From positions 922,780 to 986,779 of the forward strand of contig CM001167.1 in NCBI GenBank assembly GCA_000212915.1: a stretch of 64,000 nt of DNA, written 5' to 3'. Origin of the DNA: Bacteroides coprosuis DSM 18011. Its GTDB lineage: Bacteria > Bacteroidota > Bacteroidia > Bacteroidales > Bacteroidaceae. Under the pieces are notes generated by a model. The model was given only the letters and a program-made list of their open reading frames with translations. It was not told the DNA's origin and did not search any database. Position 1 is the stretch's first letter; each line of letters opens with the position of its first letter. The position numbers and the translations under genes were made by a program. Shown here piece after piece: positions 47,175-57,523 of this stretch.

Positions 47175-48229
47175 TAGTTATCTCCTAATTTATAAATTTT
47201 TCGTTGGTTTAATGCTCTCCAATATTTACGTGCATTAACCATATGATCATTTAAGTTTGTTGCAAAATTATGTTTTCCTGAGAAGTCTTCTTTTGCACAC
47301 ATATATAAATAGTTGTGTTTGCTGTAATTCAATACACTTTCAAGTCCTTGTATAGAGGCAAATCGGATTGGTCCAGGGGGCAATCCCGTATGAATATATG
47401 TATTATAGGGTGAATCTACCTCCAAGTCTTTATTTGTAATACGCTTTATAGCAAAATCTTGTAAGGCAAACTTTATAGTTGGGTCGGCTTGCAAAGGCAT
47501 ACCTCTCTTTAATCTGTTCATGTAAAGACCTGCAACCATTGGTTTCTCGTCATTCGCATTGGTTTCTTCTTCCACAATAGAGGCTAGTGTCGCTACTTCA
47601 ATCGCAGATAACCCTATTTCTTGAGCTAGTTTTGTACGTTCCTCATTCCAAAAACGCAAATGTTCCTTTCCCATTCTTTTGAAGAAATCTTCAACTTCTA
47701 TATTCCAATATACTTCGTATGTATTGGGGATAAAAAGTGCAGGAAGTGTTTCTTTAGTATAGCCAAGACTATCTAGAAACTGAATATCATCGAAATAGTG
47801 TTGTATCTCAAATGATTCTATCATAAGCTGATCTCCTACTTTTTGCGCTAATTGGTCAAGCGTTCTTACGTTGTTGATAACAAGTTTAGTCGGAGTTTGG
47901 TTTCCTCGAAATAGCTTTAAAAAGAGAGAATAACTTGTATCCTGATTGGTTATAGTATATTTTCCCGTGTGTATTTGTTTAGGATACTTTTTGTATGTAC
48001 TGAGTAGTTTAAAGCCATAAGGAATGGGCTTTTGTAAGCTTTCTTGCAGATGAATATATACTGAATCCATATTATCATCTCTATTGATATAGAAAGTAGT
48101 TGATTCAAGTTTGATGTTGATTGGCTTTAAGAACATGAAATAGACCGTGGTAAATAGGGTACATCCAAGCACTAGTAGGATAAGTAGAAGAGATGCAAAT
48201 ACCTTTTTCCTTTTATTTAGAATTGCCAT
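47174..48229 (-). CDS. mltG: Endolytic transglycosylase MltG (YceG-like)
   Basis: This 351-residue protein has an N-terminal membrane anchor ([21 protein letters not shown]) and a LysM-like subdomain (about 55-165). The catalytic YceG domain has the Glu in [38 protein letters not shown] and [20 protein letters not shown] are family hallmarks. It cuts nascent glycan strands and sets peptidoglycan chain length at the inner membrane. It leads the mltG-xpt-thioesterase transcript. Confidence 0.95.
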   Translation of the reverse strand: MAILNKRKKVFASLLLILLVLGCTLFTTVYFMFLKPINIKLESTTFYINRDDNMDSVYIHLQESLQKPIPYGFKLLSTYKKYPKQIHTGKYTITNQDTSYSLFLKLFRGNQTPTKLVINNVRTLDQLAQKVGDQLMIESFEIQHYFDDIQFLDSLGYTKETLPALFIPNTYEVYWNIEVEDFFKRMGKEHLRFWNEERTKLAQEIGLSAIEVATLASIVEEETNANDEKPMVAGLYMNRLKRGMPLQADPTIKFALQDFAIKRITNKDLEVDSPYNTYIHTGLPPGPIRFASIQGLESVLNYSKHNYLYMCAKEDFSGKHNFATNLNDHMVNARKYWRALNQRKIYKLGDN

Positions 48230-48256
48230 AAGGATTATTTCAAAAAATTATTGTTG

Positions 48257-48264
48257 CAAATATA
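48257..48264 (-). promoter_or_regulatory. -7 box for the mltG operon
   Basis: The minus strand reads TATATTTG, 27 bases upstream of the mltG start. Confidence 0.5.
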
Positions 48265-48661
48265 CTAAGAACTATCTGAATAGCTTGAAGCTTGAGAAAT
48301 TAAAAAACACTTACAGAGGTGCATACATCTCTATAATAATCTTGTGATTATTAAGAATGCTTAAAATCTAGTTTTAAGTAAGCGTAGTAAAGTTTGAATC
48401 TCTATTTTAAATGAATTGAATATAACTCGTTTTTATGAGGGTGTTTTAGGCTTCTCTTGAGTAGTTATCAATAACTAATACCTCCTAGTTAAACTAGCTT
48501 AGGTACAATCAAATCAATTTTGTTTTGAAAAATTAACAAAAAGGTATTGGTAACATTTTAAATAGGGTTGTATTATATTAAAACCAATATTGATTTAAGG
48601 GCAATTTTATTGATAAAATACTTATTAATAAAGGCTCTGTCGTAATCCTTTTAATTTATAT
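48265..48661. other. Gene-free stretch between mltG and the sialidase gene
   Basis: This AT-rich divergent intergenic region shows no ORF, no strong palindrome and no ACACCGACATG core. It must contain the sialidase promoter, but I see no clear TAnnTTTG close to that start. Short direct AT-rich repeats are within chance. Confidence 0.4.
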
Positions 48662-50302
48662 ATGATGAAAAATGCATTGTTCTTTTTCCTTTTTTTATGG
48701 GGCTCTATCCTATGTGATTTTAGCGTACAGGCTAAAGACCTTATAAAAGTTCACGAAACTCAGATTCCTATTCTTATTGAAAGAGTTGATAATGTTTTGT
48801 ATATGCTTCGTGTAGAAGCTGATTCTGCTAAAAAGCTCGATGCCATATCTGTTTGCCTAGATGAGAATGTAGATCTTTCACAAATCGAATCGTTAAAATT
48901 ATATTACTCGGGTACAGAAGCTCTGCAAGATGTGAAATTAAATAGAATGCAACCTGTGGAATATGTTTCTGCTCATGATCGAGGAAATACACTAAAGGCA
49001 AATCCATCATATTCTATTTTAGTAGATAAGCAGCATGTTGATAAAAGGAAAATACTTCTTAAGGCGAATAAAAAGCTTTTCCCTGGTGTTAATTTCTTTT
49101 GGATTAGTGTACAAATGAAAGAGAATGCTTCTGTGTTGACTCAGTTTTCTTCTAAAATAGACTTTATAACATTAGATAAGCAGAATGTAGATTTTGAGAT
49201 GAAATCAAATTCAGCGATAGTACATCGTGTAGGAGTGGGTGTTCGTAAAGCAGGAGATGACTCAGTTGCAGCATATCGTATTCCTGGTTTAGTGACTACT
49301 AATAAAGGTACACTGCTAGGTGTTTATGATGTACGCTATAATAATAGTGTAGATTTGCAAGAACATGTAGATGTAGGCTTAAGTAGAAGTGAAGATGGAG
49401 GACAAACTTGGGAAAAAATGCGTTTACCCCTAGCCTTTAATGAATATGAGGGATTGCCTAAAGCTCAAAATGGTGTGGGAGATCCGTCCATTCTTGTGGA
49501 TACAAAAACAAATACCTCTTGGGTTATTGCTGCTTGGACTCATGGAATGGGCAACCAAAGAGCTTGGTTTAGTTCTCAACAGGGGATGGATATTAATAGA
49601 ACTGCTCAATTGGTTTTGTCTAAGAGTACCGATGATGGTAAAACATGGTCTGAACCGATTAATATAACTCATCAAGTAAAAGATCCTTCTTGGTTCTTTT
49701 TATTACAAGGTCCAGGTAGAGGAATAACTATGGAAGATGGAACTTTGGTTTTTCCTATCCAATATATAGACTCTACTCGTATTCCGAATGCAGGTATTAT
49801 GTATAGTAAAGATGGAGGTAATCATTGGGCTATTCATAATCATGCTCGAACAAATACTACTGAAGCTCAAGTAGTAGAAGTAGAACCAGGTGTTTTGATG
49901 TTAAATATGAGAGATAATAGAGGTGGAAGTAGAGCTGTTTATACAACTACCGATTTAGGTAAAACATGGAAAGAGCATGAGTCCTCTCGTACAGCTTTGC
50001 GTGAACCTGTTTGTATGGCAAGTCTAATAGCTGTAAAGGCCGAAGATAATTGCTTAAACAAAGATCTATTGTTCTTTTCGAATCCTAATACGACTGAAGG
50101 TCGAGATCATATTACTATAAAAATGAGCCTAGATGGAGGCTACACATGGAAAGAATCTAATCAGATTCTGGTAGACGAGGGTCATAGCTGGGGGTATTCT
50201 TGCTTAACTATGATTGATGAGGAAACTGTGGGAATCCTCTATGAAAGCAGTGTGGCTCATATGACTTTTCAAGCAATAAAATTGTCTGATTTCTTAGAAT
50301 AA
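48662..50302 (+). CDS. nanH: GH33 exo-alpha-sialidase
   Basis: This 546-residue exported enzyme has a signal peptide (FFFLFLWGSILCDFSVQA). An N-terminal carbohydrate-binding-like domain (about 25-180) precedes a six-bladed sialidase propeller. The Arg motif is AAYRIPGLVTT. Asp-box repeats are seen as SEDGGQTW, STDDGKTW, SKDGGNHW, TTDLGKTW and SLDGGYTW. The nucleophile Tyr/Glu region lies near VGILYESS. It releases sialic acid from host glycoconjugates, which fits the yhcH gene downstream and the other glycosidases. An ATG three bases later is an equally possible start. Confidence 0.94.
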   Translation: MMKNALFFFLFLWGSILCDFSVQAKDLIKVHETQIPILIERVDNVLYMLRVEADSAKKLDAISVCLDENVDLSQIESLKLYYSGTEALQDVKLNRMQPVEYVSAHDRGNTLKANPSYSILVDKQHVDKRKILLKANKKLFPGVNFFWISVQMKENASVLTQFSSKIDFITLDKQNVDFEMKSNSAIVHRVGVGVRKAGDDSVAAYRIPGLVTTNKGTLLGVYDVRYNNSVDLQEHVDVGLSRSEDGGQTWEKMRLPLAFNEYEGLPKAQNGVGDPSILVDTKTNTSWVIAAWTHGMGNQRAWFSSQQGMDINRTAQLVLSKSTDDGKTWSEPINITHQVKDPSWFFLLQGPGRGITMEDGTLVFPIQYIDSTRIPNAGIMYSKDGGNHWAIHNHARTNTTEAQVVEVEPGVLMLNMRDNRGGSRAVYTTTDLGKTWKEHESSRTALREPVCMASLIAVKAEDNCLNKDLLFFSNPNTTEGRDHITIKMSLDGGYTWKESNQILVDEGHSWGYSCLTMIDEETVGILYESSVAHMTFQAIKLSDFLE

Positions 50303-50370
50303 GAAAGAGTTATTAATCTAGGTATAGCGTTTTGAACGTTTCATTATCTTAATTTGAATTTAAGCAGGAT

Positions 50371-50433
50371 ATGAAAGAAAAGGTATATGCTTTTATTAGT
50401 ACCTTTGACGATGAAAATTTAAAAACAAAGTAA
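50371..50433 (+). CDS. Tiny ORF overlapping the yhcH start
   Basis: A 20-codon ORF (MKEKVYAFISTFDDE...) ends in TAA whose last A is the A of the yhcH ATG (TAATG at 50431-50435). The arrangement is that of translational coupling. It may be a leader that delivers ribosomes to yhcH or a chance frame. The RBS is weak (GCAGGAT). Confidence 0.3.
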   Translation: MKEKVYAFISTFDDENLKTK

Positions 50434-50879
50434 TGATTTTATCAACTTTAGAAAATAGTGCTCGCATTGAGAGCTTACATCCTCTTTTTAAAATTGCATT
50501 CAATTATATAAAAACTCAAGATCTGTTAAATACTGATTTAGGAAGAATTGAGCTGGATGGAGATAATCTATTTATCAATAACTCAGAAGTAGATGGGCTT
50601 CGAAAGGAAGATCAAATTTTAGAAGTTCATCAAAAGTATATTGATATTCATGTCCTTTTAAGTGGTGAGGAAACAGTGGGGTGGTTGCCTACATCAGAAC
50701 TTCAGACTCTAAAGACCTCGTATCAAGACGATAAAGATTATGCTTTTTATAGTGACAAACCTGCTACATATGTGACAATGCGACCTGGTGATTTTTTAAT
50801 TGTTTATCCAGAAGATGCTCATGCCCCCATTATTAGCAGTGGAAAAATAAGAAAAGCAATAGTAAAAGTAAAGTTGTAA
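50433..50879 (+). CDS. YhcH/YjgK/YiaL family protein
   Basis: This 148-residue cupin-like protein has LHPLFKIAFNYIKTQD near the start, then EVHQKYIDIHVLLSGEETVGW and DFLIVYPEDAHAPII, where the His/Glu cluster forms a metal site. E. coli YhcH sits in the nan operon, and family members are linked to sialic-acid catabolism, possibly as anomerase or isomerase. Its place right behind the sialidase supports such a role. Confidence 0.88.
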   Translation: MILSTLENSARIESLHPLFKIAFNYIKTQDLLNTDLGRIELDGDNLFINNSEVDGLRKEDQILEVHQKYIDIHVLLSGEETVGWLPTSELQTLKTSYQDDKDYAFYSDKPATYVTMRPGDFLIVYPEDAHAPIISSGKIRKAIVKVKL

Positions 50880-50899
50880 AATAGAGTATATACATACTT

Positions 50900-50941
50900 A
50901 ATAGCCTAGAAGAAAATAGATTGCTTCTAGGCTATTTTTTG
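50900..50941 (+). terminator. Terminator after yhcH
   Basis: AATAGCCTAGAAG (50900-50912) pairs fully with CTTCTAGGCTATT (50924-50936), followed by T-run. Confidence 0.92.
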
Positions 50942-51016
50942 TTTTATAGATTGTTGATAATTACTAAAAGTTAAAAGTTTATTCTTACTCCGATGACTTA
51001 TTCCTAATATAAGTTG

Positions 51017-51024
51017 TACTTTTG
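51017..51024 (+). promoter_or_regulatory. -7 box for ruvX-def
   Basis: TACTTTTG fits TAnnTTTG and ends ten bases before the ruvX ATG, so the message is nearly leaderless. Confidence 0.5.
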
Positions 51025-51033
51025 TAGCCAATT

Positions 51034-51453
51034 ATGGGAAGAATTTTAGCAATAGACTACGGACGTAAAAGAACAGGTATCGCTGTAACAGACCCTATGC
51101 AGATTATAGCGAATGGCTTAACCACAGTTCGTACACACGATTTGATGGATTTTCTAACAGATTATACTCAAAAGGAAAGTGTGGAGAAAATTATAATAGG
51201 ATTGCCTAAACAGATGGATAATACTCCATCTGAAAGCATGAAATATATTGAACCGTTTGTGCGCAATTTCCAAAAGAAGTTCCCCGACATGCCTCTTGAG
51301 TATGTTGACGAGAGATTTACCTCCGTTATTGCACAACGTACTATAATTGAAGCTGGTTTAAAAAAGAAAGATCGTCAAAACAAAGCTTTAGTAGATGAAG
51401 TTAGTGCTACTATAATTCTTCAAACTTATTTGGAAAATAAACGTTTATTTTAA
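51034..51453 (+). CDS. ruvX: RuvX/YqgF nuclease
   Basis: This 139-residue RNase H-fold protein has the first acidic site in LAIDYGRKRTGIAVTDP, IIIGLPKQMDNTPSE in the middle and the second acidic site in YVDERFTSVIA. It ends with DEVSATIILQTYL, carrying the third Asp/Glu. Homologues process the 5' end of 16S rRNA and have been described as Holliday-junction resolvases. It precedes def by 22 bases. Confidence 0.93.
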   Translation: MGRILAIDYGRKRTGIAVTDPMQIIANGLTTVRTHDLMDFLTDYTQKESVEKIIIGLPKQMDNTPSESMKYIEPFVRNFQKKFPDMPLEYVDERFTSVIAQRTIIEAGLKKKDRQNKALVDEVSATIILQTYLENKRLF

Positions 51454-51475
51454 AAGTAATTAGAAAGTTAGATAT

Positions 51476-52036
51476 ATGATATTACCAATTTATGTATATG
51501 GTCAGCCTGTATTAAGAGAGGTTGCAAAAGATATTACACCCGAATACCCTAATTTAAAGGAGCTGATTCAAAATATGTTTGAAACAATGGAACATGCCGA
51601 TGGTATTGGCCTTGCTGCTCCACAAATTGGCTTATCTATTCGTTTGGTTGTAATGGATCTAGATGTGTTATCCGAAGATTTTCCTGAATTAAAAGGATTT
51701 CGCAAGGTCTTTATTAACCCTTATATTGAGGAAGTGGATGGGGATGATATAACTATGGGTGAGGGTTGTTTAAGTTTACCAGGTATTGGAGAAGATGTAA
51801 CACGCCCTGATGTTGTTTACGTTACTTATCAAGATGAGAATTTTGAAAAACATACAGAAAAAGTAGAAGGCTATTTAGCTAGAGTGATGCAGCATGAGTT
51901 TGATCATTTGGACGGAATTATGTTTATTGATCATATCTCTCCACTCAGAAAGCAAATGATTCGTAGCAAACTGAACAAAATGGTTAAAGGAACTGCTCGA
52001 ACTCACTACAAAATCAAAAGTGTAAAAGCGAAATAA
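51476..52036 (+). CDS. def: Peptide deformylase
   Basis: This 186-residue metalloenzyme removes the formyl group from nascent proteins. All three motifs are present: [18 protein letters not shown] (Cys ligand) and QHEFDHLDG (HExxH metal site). The length is normal. It follows ruvX, an order common in Bacteroidales, and ends at a strong terminator. Confidence 0.96.
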   Translation: MILPIYVYGQPVLREVAKDITPEYPNLKELIQNMFETMEHADGIGLAAPQIGLSIRLVVMDLDVLSEDFPELKGFRKVFINPYIEEVDGDDITMGEGCLSLPGIGEDVTRPDVVYVTYQDENFEKHTEKVEGYLARVMQHEFDHLDGIMFIDHISPLRKQMIRSKLNKMVKGTARTHYKIKSVKAK

Positions 52037-52040
52037 GTAG

Positions 52041-52069
52041 AAAGCCTATCTCGATGATAGGCTTTTTTT
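52041..52069 (+). terminator. Terminator after def
   Basis: AAAGCCTATC (52041-52050) pairs with GATAGGCTTT (52056-52065), then a T-run. Beyond it, the 427 bases to the TPR gene hold array R5 and, from 52212 on, nothing else that I recognise except a weak -7 box TACATTTG at 52454-52461. Confidence 0.9.
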
Positions 52070-52153
52070 ATATAAATCAAGTTCTATTCTGCTATCTAGA
52101 TAAAAAAGGACTATAACTTATGCCTTAAACTTCATCATTAGTATGAATTTATA

Positions 52154-52208
52154 ACACCGACATGAGGACAGCTTAACACCGACATGATGATACTATGACA
52201 CCGACATG
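52154..52208. repeat. ACACCGACATG array R5, three direct units (type II)
   Basis: Three perfect cores start at 52154, 52176 and 52198, exactly 22 bp apart, all in the same direction. The second spacer ATGATACTATG matches R3. The right flank (ATTCTCATA, ACCCTGAT) is shared in part with R3 and R2. The array lies 85 bp past the def terminator. Confidence 0.9.
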
Positions 52209-52496
52209 TCATTCTCATAACCCTGATGATTTCTTCTTAAACCTAGAACTAAACACGCATGATTTCTGTGTTTCTATGCAAGTAGAGCCTTTTTTTGTGT
52301 ATAAAAGACATGAGGTAGAAAGTGAAAGATTTTGCGACTAGTGAAATGAGCATTTTATGAGATAATTAAGTTCTTTCACTACAATGAACAAAAAATAATA
52401 TAATTGTATTAAAGCTTTGTGATAATCATTCCTCAATAGATAGCAAGATTTATTACATTTGTTGTTAATCCTTTTATCAAGTAGTAAACTGTTATT

Positions 52497-54470
52497 ATGA
52501 AAAGAAAGTTTTTGACCATATTACTCTTACTGCCAACATTACTATTTGGCCAAATCAATACCGATAGGGTAATGATTATAGGTCGTAATGCGTTATATTT
52601 TGAAGACTATATTCTCTCTATACAATACTTTAATCAAGTAATTAATGCAAAACCCTATTTGCATTTACCTTATTTCTTTCGTTCCCTCGCTAAATTAAAT
52701 CTAGATGATTTCAAAGGAGCTGAAGATGATTGCTCTAAAGTGTTGATGAGAAATCCTTTTTTTGTAGCAGGGTATCAAGTCCGAGGTCTTGCTCGTGTTC
52801 AACAAGGTAAATATAAAGAAGCCATTGAAGACTATTATGAAGCTTTAAAATATGATCCTGAAGATGTGCCTGTTTGGAATAACTTAGCACTTTGTTATAT
52901 AAACGAAGAAAATTATGAAAAAGCGAAAGAATCCTTACAAGAACTAAGTCGTATTTCTCCTAAATATACACCAGCTTATTTAATGAAAGGAGATGTAGCA
53001 TTAAGAGAGAAAGACACAGTGTCAGCAATGGGGTATTTAGACGAAGCTATTGCTCTTGATAAATATGACGCTAATACGTGGGGCGCTAGAGCGATGCTCT
53101 ACTTGATGCAAGAAAAATATCCTGAAGCAGAAAAAGATTTAGATGAGGCTACTTATCTGAGTGGACAAGATCCTATGCATTATATTAATAGAGCTTTAGC
53201 TCGCTTTCATCAAAATAATTTGAGAGGAGCAATGAGTGATTATGATTTAGCCCTAGATATTGATCCTCAAAATTTTATAGGTCATTATAATAGAGGGCTA
53301 CTTCGTGCTAGAGTGGGAGATTATAATAGAGCCTTAGAAGACTTTGATTTTGTACTAAATATAGACCCAGATAACCTTATGGCTACATTTAATAGAGGGT
53401 TATTGCGTTCTCGAACAGGTGATTTCTCTGGTGCTGAAGCAGATTATACTAAGGTAATCGATGTTTATCCCGCGTTCTATGCCGGTTATCACTATAGAGC
53501 TGAAGCACGTAAGATGCTAGGTGATGCAAAAGGTTATGAACAAGATGAGTTAACAATGCTGAAAATGCAGATGGAAAAACCAACAGCTGGTCAAAATCAA
53601 AAATCCAAGAGTGATGAAACGCGTAAGCGTTCTGATAAAAATATGGAGAACTACAAAAAACTAGTAGTCGCTGATAAGGATGATATCAGTAGAAATTATA
53701 AGAGCGAATATCGAGGTAGAATTCAAAATAAGAAAGTTCAAGTTAAATCTGAACCCTATTTCACTTTATCTTATTATGAAAAATCAAATGAAGTAAGACA
53801 GATTATTCACTATCATAAGTTTATGGATGAACTGAATAATAAACACATCTTACCTTATCCTTTAGTAATAACGAATAGAGAGAAGCCTCTGTCACAAGAG
53901 GAAGCTGACAAACATTTTGCCTTGGTTGATGTTCATACAGCAGGTATGGCTAAGCAGCCTAATAGTGTAGAATATCGTTTTGCTAGAGGATTAGATTTCT
54001 TTTTGGTGCAAGATATTGATAATGCTATTGATGATTTCAGTGCTGCGATTCAAATAGATAAGACTTTTTATCCAGCTTATTTTATGCGCTCATTAGCTAA
54101 AATTAAGCAATTGGATTATGAAAGAGCAGAAAGTGGGCAAGATATAAGTAAAGACAAATCAACAGTTATTGATTATGAATTAGTACTCAATGATCTATCT
54201 ACGGTTATAAAACTGGCACCCGATTTTGTTTATGCTTATTACAATAGAGCTCATTTGTACTTTGAGCTAAAAGACTTCCCAGCTGCATTAAGTGATTATA
54301 CTGAAGCTATCAAAATTAACCCAGAATTTGCTGAAGCTTATTTTAATAGAGGTATTATTCATATCTTCTTAGGAAATAATAAAGATGGCGTTTCCGATCT
54401 AAGTAAAGCAGGAGAATTAGGAATTGCTGCTTCTTATAACATAATCAAGCGGTTTAGAGATGCTAAATAG
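52497..54470 (+). CDS. Exported TPR-repeat protein
   Basis: This 657-residue protein has a signal peptide (KFLTILLLLPTLLFGQ) and about ten TPR units in two blocks (about 20-350 and 480-650). Recurrent elements are YFRSLAKLNLDDFKGAEDD, YNRGLLRARVGDYNRALED and FNRGLLRSRTGDFSGAEAD. A lower-complexity basic linker (about 355-450) separates the blocks. It probably scaffolds protein interactions in the periplasm; the partner is unknown. It stands alone between def and thrS. Confidence 0.88.
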   Translation: MKRKFLTILLLLPTLLFGQINTDRVMIIGRNALYFEDYILSIQYFNQVINAKPYLHLPYFFRSLAKLNLDDFKGAEDDCSKVLMRNPFFVAGYQVRGLARVQQGKYKEAIEDYYEALKYDPEDVPVWNNLALCYINEENYEKAKESLQELSRISPKYTPAYLMKGDVALREKDTVSAMGYLDEAIALDKYDANTWGARAMLYLMQEKYPEAEKDLDEATYLSGQDPMHYINRALARFHQNNLRGAMSDYDLALDIDPQNFIGHYNRGLLRARVGDYNRALEDFDFVLNIDPDNLMATFNRGLLRSRTGDFSGAEADYTKVIDVYPAFYAGYHYRAEARKMLGDAKGYEQDELTMLKMQMEKPTAGQNQKSKSDETRKRSDKNMENYKKLVVADKDDISRNYKSEYRGRIQNKKVQVKSEPYFTLSYYEKSNEVRQIIHYHKFMDELNNKHILPYPLVITNREKPLSQEEADKHFALVDVHTAGMAKQPNSVEYRFARGLDFFLVQDIDNAIDDFSAAIQIDKTFYPAYFMRSLAKIKQLDYERAESGQDISKDKSTVIDYELVLNDLSTVIKLAPDFVYAYYNRAHLYFELKDFPAALSDYTEAIKINPEFAEAYFNRGIIHIFLGNNKDGVSDLSKAGELGIAASYNIIKRFRDAK

Positions 54471-54492
54471 TGCTTTTTTTGTAAAAAAGCAC
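54470..54492 (+). terminator. Hairpin after the TPR gene
   Basis: GTGCTTTTTT (54470-54479) pairs with AAAAAAGCAC (54483-54492), starting at the last base of the stop codon. No T-tract follows, so termination is uncertain. Confidence 0.5.
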
Positions 54493-54557
54493 CGTTATTA
54501 GAATAGAATTAATTAATTTTGTCGACTATATATTATAGTAACAGGTAATAAAATAAT

Positions 54558-56501
54558 ATGATGATTAAGATTACATTCCCCGATGACTCTATTCGTGAAT
54601 ATGAAAAGGGTGTAACTGGTCTGCAGATAGCAGAAAGTATCAGTCCTCGTTTGGCCAAAGAAGTGCTAGCATGTGGAGTGAATGGAGAAACGTATGACTT
54701 AACTCGTCCAATTGAAGAAGACGCAAAAGTTGTACTTTACAAATGGGAAGATGAAGAAGGAAAGCATGCTTTTTGGCATACAAGTGCTCACCTTCTAGCT
54801 GAAGCTTTACAAGCTTTATACCCCGGTATACAATTTGGAATAGGTCCTGCAATCGAACAAGGATTCTATTATGACGTAGATCCAGGAACGGCAACGATCA
54901 AAGAATCAGATTTACCTACCATTGAAGCTAAAATGCAAGAATTTGCTTCAATGAAAGAACCTTTAGTTCGTAAAAGTATCTCAAAAGCAGATGCTCTAAA
55001 ATATTTCGCAGATAGGGATGAAACTTATAAATGTGAACTTATTAGCGAACTAGAAGATGGTCATATTACAACCTACACACAAGGTGGTTTTACTGACTTA
55101 TGTAGAGGTCCTCACTTGCCTTCTACCGCACCCATCAAAGCTATAAAGTTAACAACCGTAGCAGGTGCATATTGGAGAGGTCAAGAGGATAAGAAGATGT
55201 TAACTCGTATTTACGGTATCACATTCCCTAAGAAGAAACTTCTTACAGAATACCTAGAAATGATGGAAGAGGCTAAAAAGCGTGATCATCGTAAGATAGG
55301 TAAAGAAATGGAACTGTTTATGTTCTCTGAAACTGTAGGTAAGGGTCTGCCTATGTGGTTACCAAAAGGTACTGCTCTACGTTTACGTCTAGAAGACTTC
55401 CTAAAGAAAATCCAAAAAGAATTTGGTTACGAACAAGTAATCACTCCACATATCGGTAATAAATTACTTTACGTTACTTCTGGTCACTATGCAAAATATG
55501 GTAAGGATTCATTCCAACCTATTCATACTCCAGAAGAAGGTGAAGAGTATTTATTGAAACCAATGAACTGCCCTCATCACTGTGAGATTTATAAATGGAC
55601 TCCTCGTTCATACAGAGAACTTCCATTACGTCTTGCTGAATTTGGTACAGTATATCGTTACGAGCAAAGTGGAGAATTACATGGTCTAACTCGTGTTCGT
55701 GGATTTACCCAAGATGATGCTCACATTTTCTGTCGTCCAGATCAAGTGAAAGAAGAATTCTTGAGTGTAATGGATATCATCTTCATTATTTTTAAAGCTC
55801 TTAACTTTGAAAACTTTGAGGCACAAATCTCTCTAAGAGATCCTGTCAATCGCGAAAAGTATATTGGTAGCGATGAAAACTGGGAAAAAGCTGAAAATGC
55901 AATTGTTGAGGCTTGTAAAGAAAAAGGTCTTAAGGCGAAAATTGAATATGGTGAAGCTGCATTCTATGGTCCTAAATTAGACTTTATGGTTCGTGATGCA
56001 CTAGGTCGTAAATGGCAATTGGGTACTATTCAGGTAGATTACAACTTGCCAGAAAGATTCAATCTAGAATATACTGGTGCTGATAACTTAAAGCATAGAC
56101 CAGTTATGATTCACCGTGCTCCATTTGGATCTATGGAACGATTTGTAGCTGTTCTTATAGAGCATACTGCAGGTAAATTCCCATTGTGGCTAACTCCAGA
56201 TCAGGTTGCTATTCTTCCTATTAGTGAACGTTTCAATGACTACGCACACGAAGTGAAAAAATATCTTGATAAAAATGATATTCGCGCAAGTGTAGATGAT
56301 AGAAACGAAAAAATTGGTAGAAAGATTCGTGATAATGAAGTGAAACGTATTCCTTACATGCTTATTGTAGGTGAGAAAGAAGCTGAAAATCGTGAAGTTT
56401 CTGTACGTAAGCAGGGCGAAGGAGATCAGGGTGTTATCAAGCTTGAAGATTTTGCTAAAAAATTGAACGAAGAAGTTCAAAATATGATAAATAAGTGGTA
56501 A
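54558..56501 (+). CDS. thrS: Threonyl-tRNA synthetase
   Basis: This 647-residue class II synthetase is complete. It has an N-terminal TGS domain (about 1-62), the editing domain with [11 protein letters not shown] and the matching [15 protein letters not shown], and a catalytic core with motif 2 [20 protein letters not shown] and motif 3 [11 protein letters not shown]. The zinc site Cys is in [10 protein letters not shown]. The C-terminal anticodon-binding domain starts near [11 protein letters not shown]. It is followed by infC, rpmI and rplT, a classic arrangement. ATG ATG leaves the start uncertain by one codon. Confidence 0.97.
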   Translation: MMIKITFPDDSIREYEKGVTGLQIAESISPRLAKEVLACGVNGETYDLTRPIEEDAKVVLYKWEDEEGKHAFWHTSAHLLAEALQALYPGIQFGIGPAIEQGFYYDVDPGTATIKESDLPTIEAKMQEFASMKEPLVRKSISKADALKYFADRDETYKCELISELEDGHITTYTQGGFTDLCRGPHLPSTAPIKAIKLTTVAGAYWRGQEDKKMLTRIYGITFPKKKLLTEYLEMMEEAKKRDHRKIGKEMELFMFSETVGKGLPMWLPKGTALRLRLEDFLKKIQKEFGYEQVITPHIGNKLLYVTSGHYAKYGKDSFQPIHTPEEGEEYLLKPMNCPHHCEIYKWTPRSYRELPLRLAEFGTVYRYEQSGELHGLTRVRGFTQDDAHIFCRPDQVKEEFLSVMDIIFIIFKALNFENFEAQISLRDPVNREKYIGSDENWEKAENAIVEACKEKGLKAKIEYGEAAFYGPKLDFMVRDALGRKWQLGTIQVDYNLPERFNLEYTGADNLKHRPVMIHRAPFGSMERFVAVLIEHTAGKFPLWLTPDQVAILPISERFNDYAHEVKKYLDKNDIRASVDDRNEKIGRKIRDNEVKRIPYMLIVGEKEAENREVSVRKQGEGDQGVIKLEDFAKKLNEEVQNMINKW

Positions 56502-56559
56502 CTTTGCAAACGAATAGAAAGCATAACATTAAAACAATGTTCTAAAGTAAGCTTTCTAT
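56499..56559 (+). promoter_or_regulatory. Internal promoter and 5' hairpin ahead of infC
   Basis: TAACTTTG at 56499-56506 fits TAnnTTTG and overlaps the thrS stop. The expected start site falls at the foot of a two-part hairpin: ATAGAAAGC (56514-56522) pairs with GCTTTCTAT (56551-56559), with AACATT/AATGTT nested inside. A hairpin at the very 5' end of the infC-rpmI-rplT message suggests a ribosomal-protein or IF-3 leader control element. Confidence 0.55.
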
Positions 56560-56578
56560 AGAAAATAGAATTAATAAT

Positions 56579-57148
56579 TTGGGCATAATAAACAAGAAAC
56601 AGAACAGAGGCAGACGTTTTTATATGAAGAAAGATAGTTTAAAAGATCAATATCGAATTAATGGGCAAATTCGTGTTAGAGAAGTTCGTGTCGTTGGAGA
56701 CGATATCGAGCCCCAAGTCTATCCGATAGATCAGGCTTTAAAAATGGCAGAAGACCGCGGTTTGGATCTTGTGGAGATTTCCCCAAAAGCTAAACCTCCT
56801 GTTTGTCGAATTACCGATTTTTCTAAGTTTATTTATCAACTTAAGAAAAGACAAAAAGAACAAAAGGCAAAACAAGCTAAAGTTAATGTTAAAGAAATCC
56901 GTTTTGGTCCACAAACTGATGATCACGACTACAACTTTAAATTAAAACATGCTATCAGCTTTTTAGAAGATGGCGATAAGGTGAAAGCTTTCGTATTCTT
57001 CAGAGGTCGTTCAATTGTTTTTAAAGAACAAGGAGAAGTTTTATTACTTCGTTTTGCAAATGATTTAGAAGAATATGCTAAAGTAGACCAACTTCCTGTA
57101 TTAGAAGGTAAGCGTATGATTCTTCTTCTATCACCAAAGAAAAAATAA
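56579..57148 (+). CDS. infC: Translation initiation factor IF-3
   Basis: This protein of up to 189 residues has the IF-3 N-domain ([39 protein letters not shown]), the linker helix ([20 protein letters not shown]) and the C-domain ([13 protein letters not shown]). The start is unclear. A TTG at 56579 adds a basic segment ([11 protein letters not shown]) before the ATG at 56624. infC genes often use a rare start codon for autoregulation, and the extension looks coding, so TTG is kept as the longer option. It heads the infC-rpmI-rplT operon. Confidence 0.92.
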   Translation: MGIINKKQNRGRRFYMKKDSLKDQYRINGQIRVREVRVVGDDIEPQVYPIDQALKMAEDRGLDLVEISPKAKPPVCRITDFSKFIYQLKKRQKEQKAKQAKVNVKEIRFGPQTDDHDYNFKLKHAISFLEDGDKVKAFVFFRGRSIVFKEQGEVLLLRFANDLEEYAKVDQLPVLEGKRMILLLSPKKK

Positions 57149-57175
57149 GCAATTAGCTATATAAAAAAACTATGC

Positions 57176-57198
57176 GTAACGCAGGTATAGTGCGTTAC
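57176..57198 (+). promoter_or_regulatory. Hairpin between infC and rpmI
   Basis: GTAACGCA (57176-57183) pairs perfectly with TGCGTTAC (57191-57198) around a 7-nt loop, with no T-tract after it. It is more likely a translational control or processing site than a terminator. Control by L20 is known for this operon in other bacteria. Confidence 0.5.
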
Positions 57199-57233
57199 CA
57201 TGTTTTATTAATAATTTTAAAATCAAACAACAA

Positions 57234-57431
57234 ATGCCAAAGATGAAAACTAATTCCGGTGCAAAAAAGAGATTTACTCTTACCGGAACAGGGAAAATCA
57301 AAAGAAAGCATGCTTATCATAGTCACATCTTGACTAAGAAAAGTAAAAAGCGCAAAGAGAGATTAGTTAAGACTGGTTTGGTTCATCCTAATGATGAAAA
57401 ACAAATTTTAGAACTTTTAGCTTTAAAATAA
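57234..57431 (+). CDS. rpmI: Ribosomal protein bL35
   Basis: This 65-residue basic protein starts [20 protein letters not shown] and contains [19 protein letters not shown], the standard bL35 sequence. It lies between infC and rplT as in most bacteria. Confidence 0.97.
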   Translation: MPKMKTNSGAKKRFTLTGTGKIKRKHAYHSHILTKKSKKRKERLVKTGLVHPNDEKQILELLALK

Positions 57432-57523
57432 GTAACAAAATCTCAATTTAATTACTAACCGAGTGTTTAGCAAAAAAGTCCGAAAAATAGTTGCGGCGCT
57501 AACATTCAAAAGATTAATAAACT

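Noticed and set aside
52154-52208. CRISPR array at the three 22-bp units
   Set aside because: The repeat core is only 11 bp, spacers are 11 bp and partly conserved between loci, and no cas gene is present.
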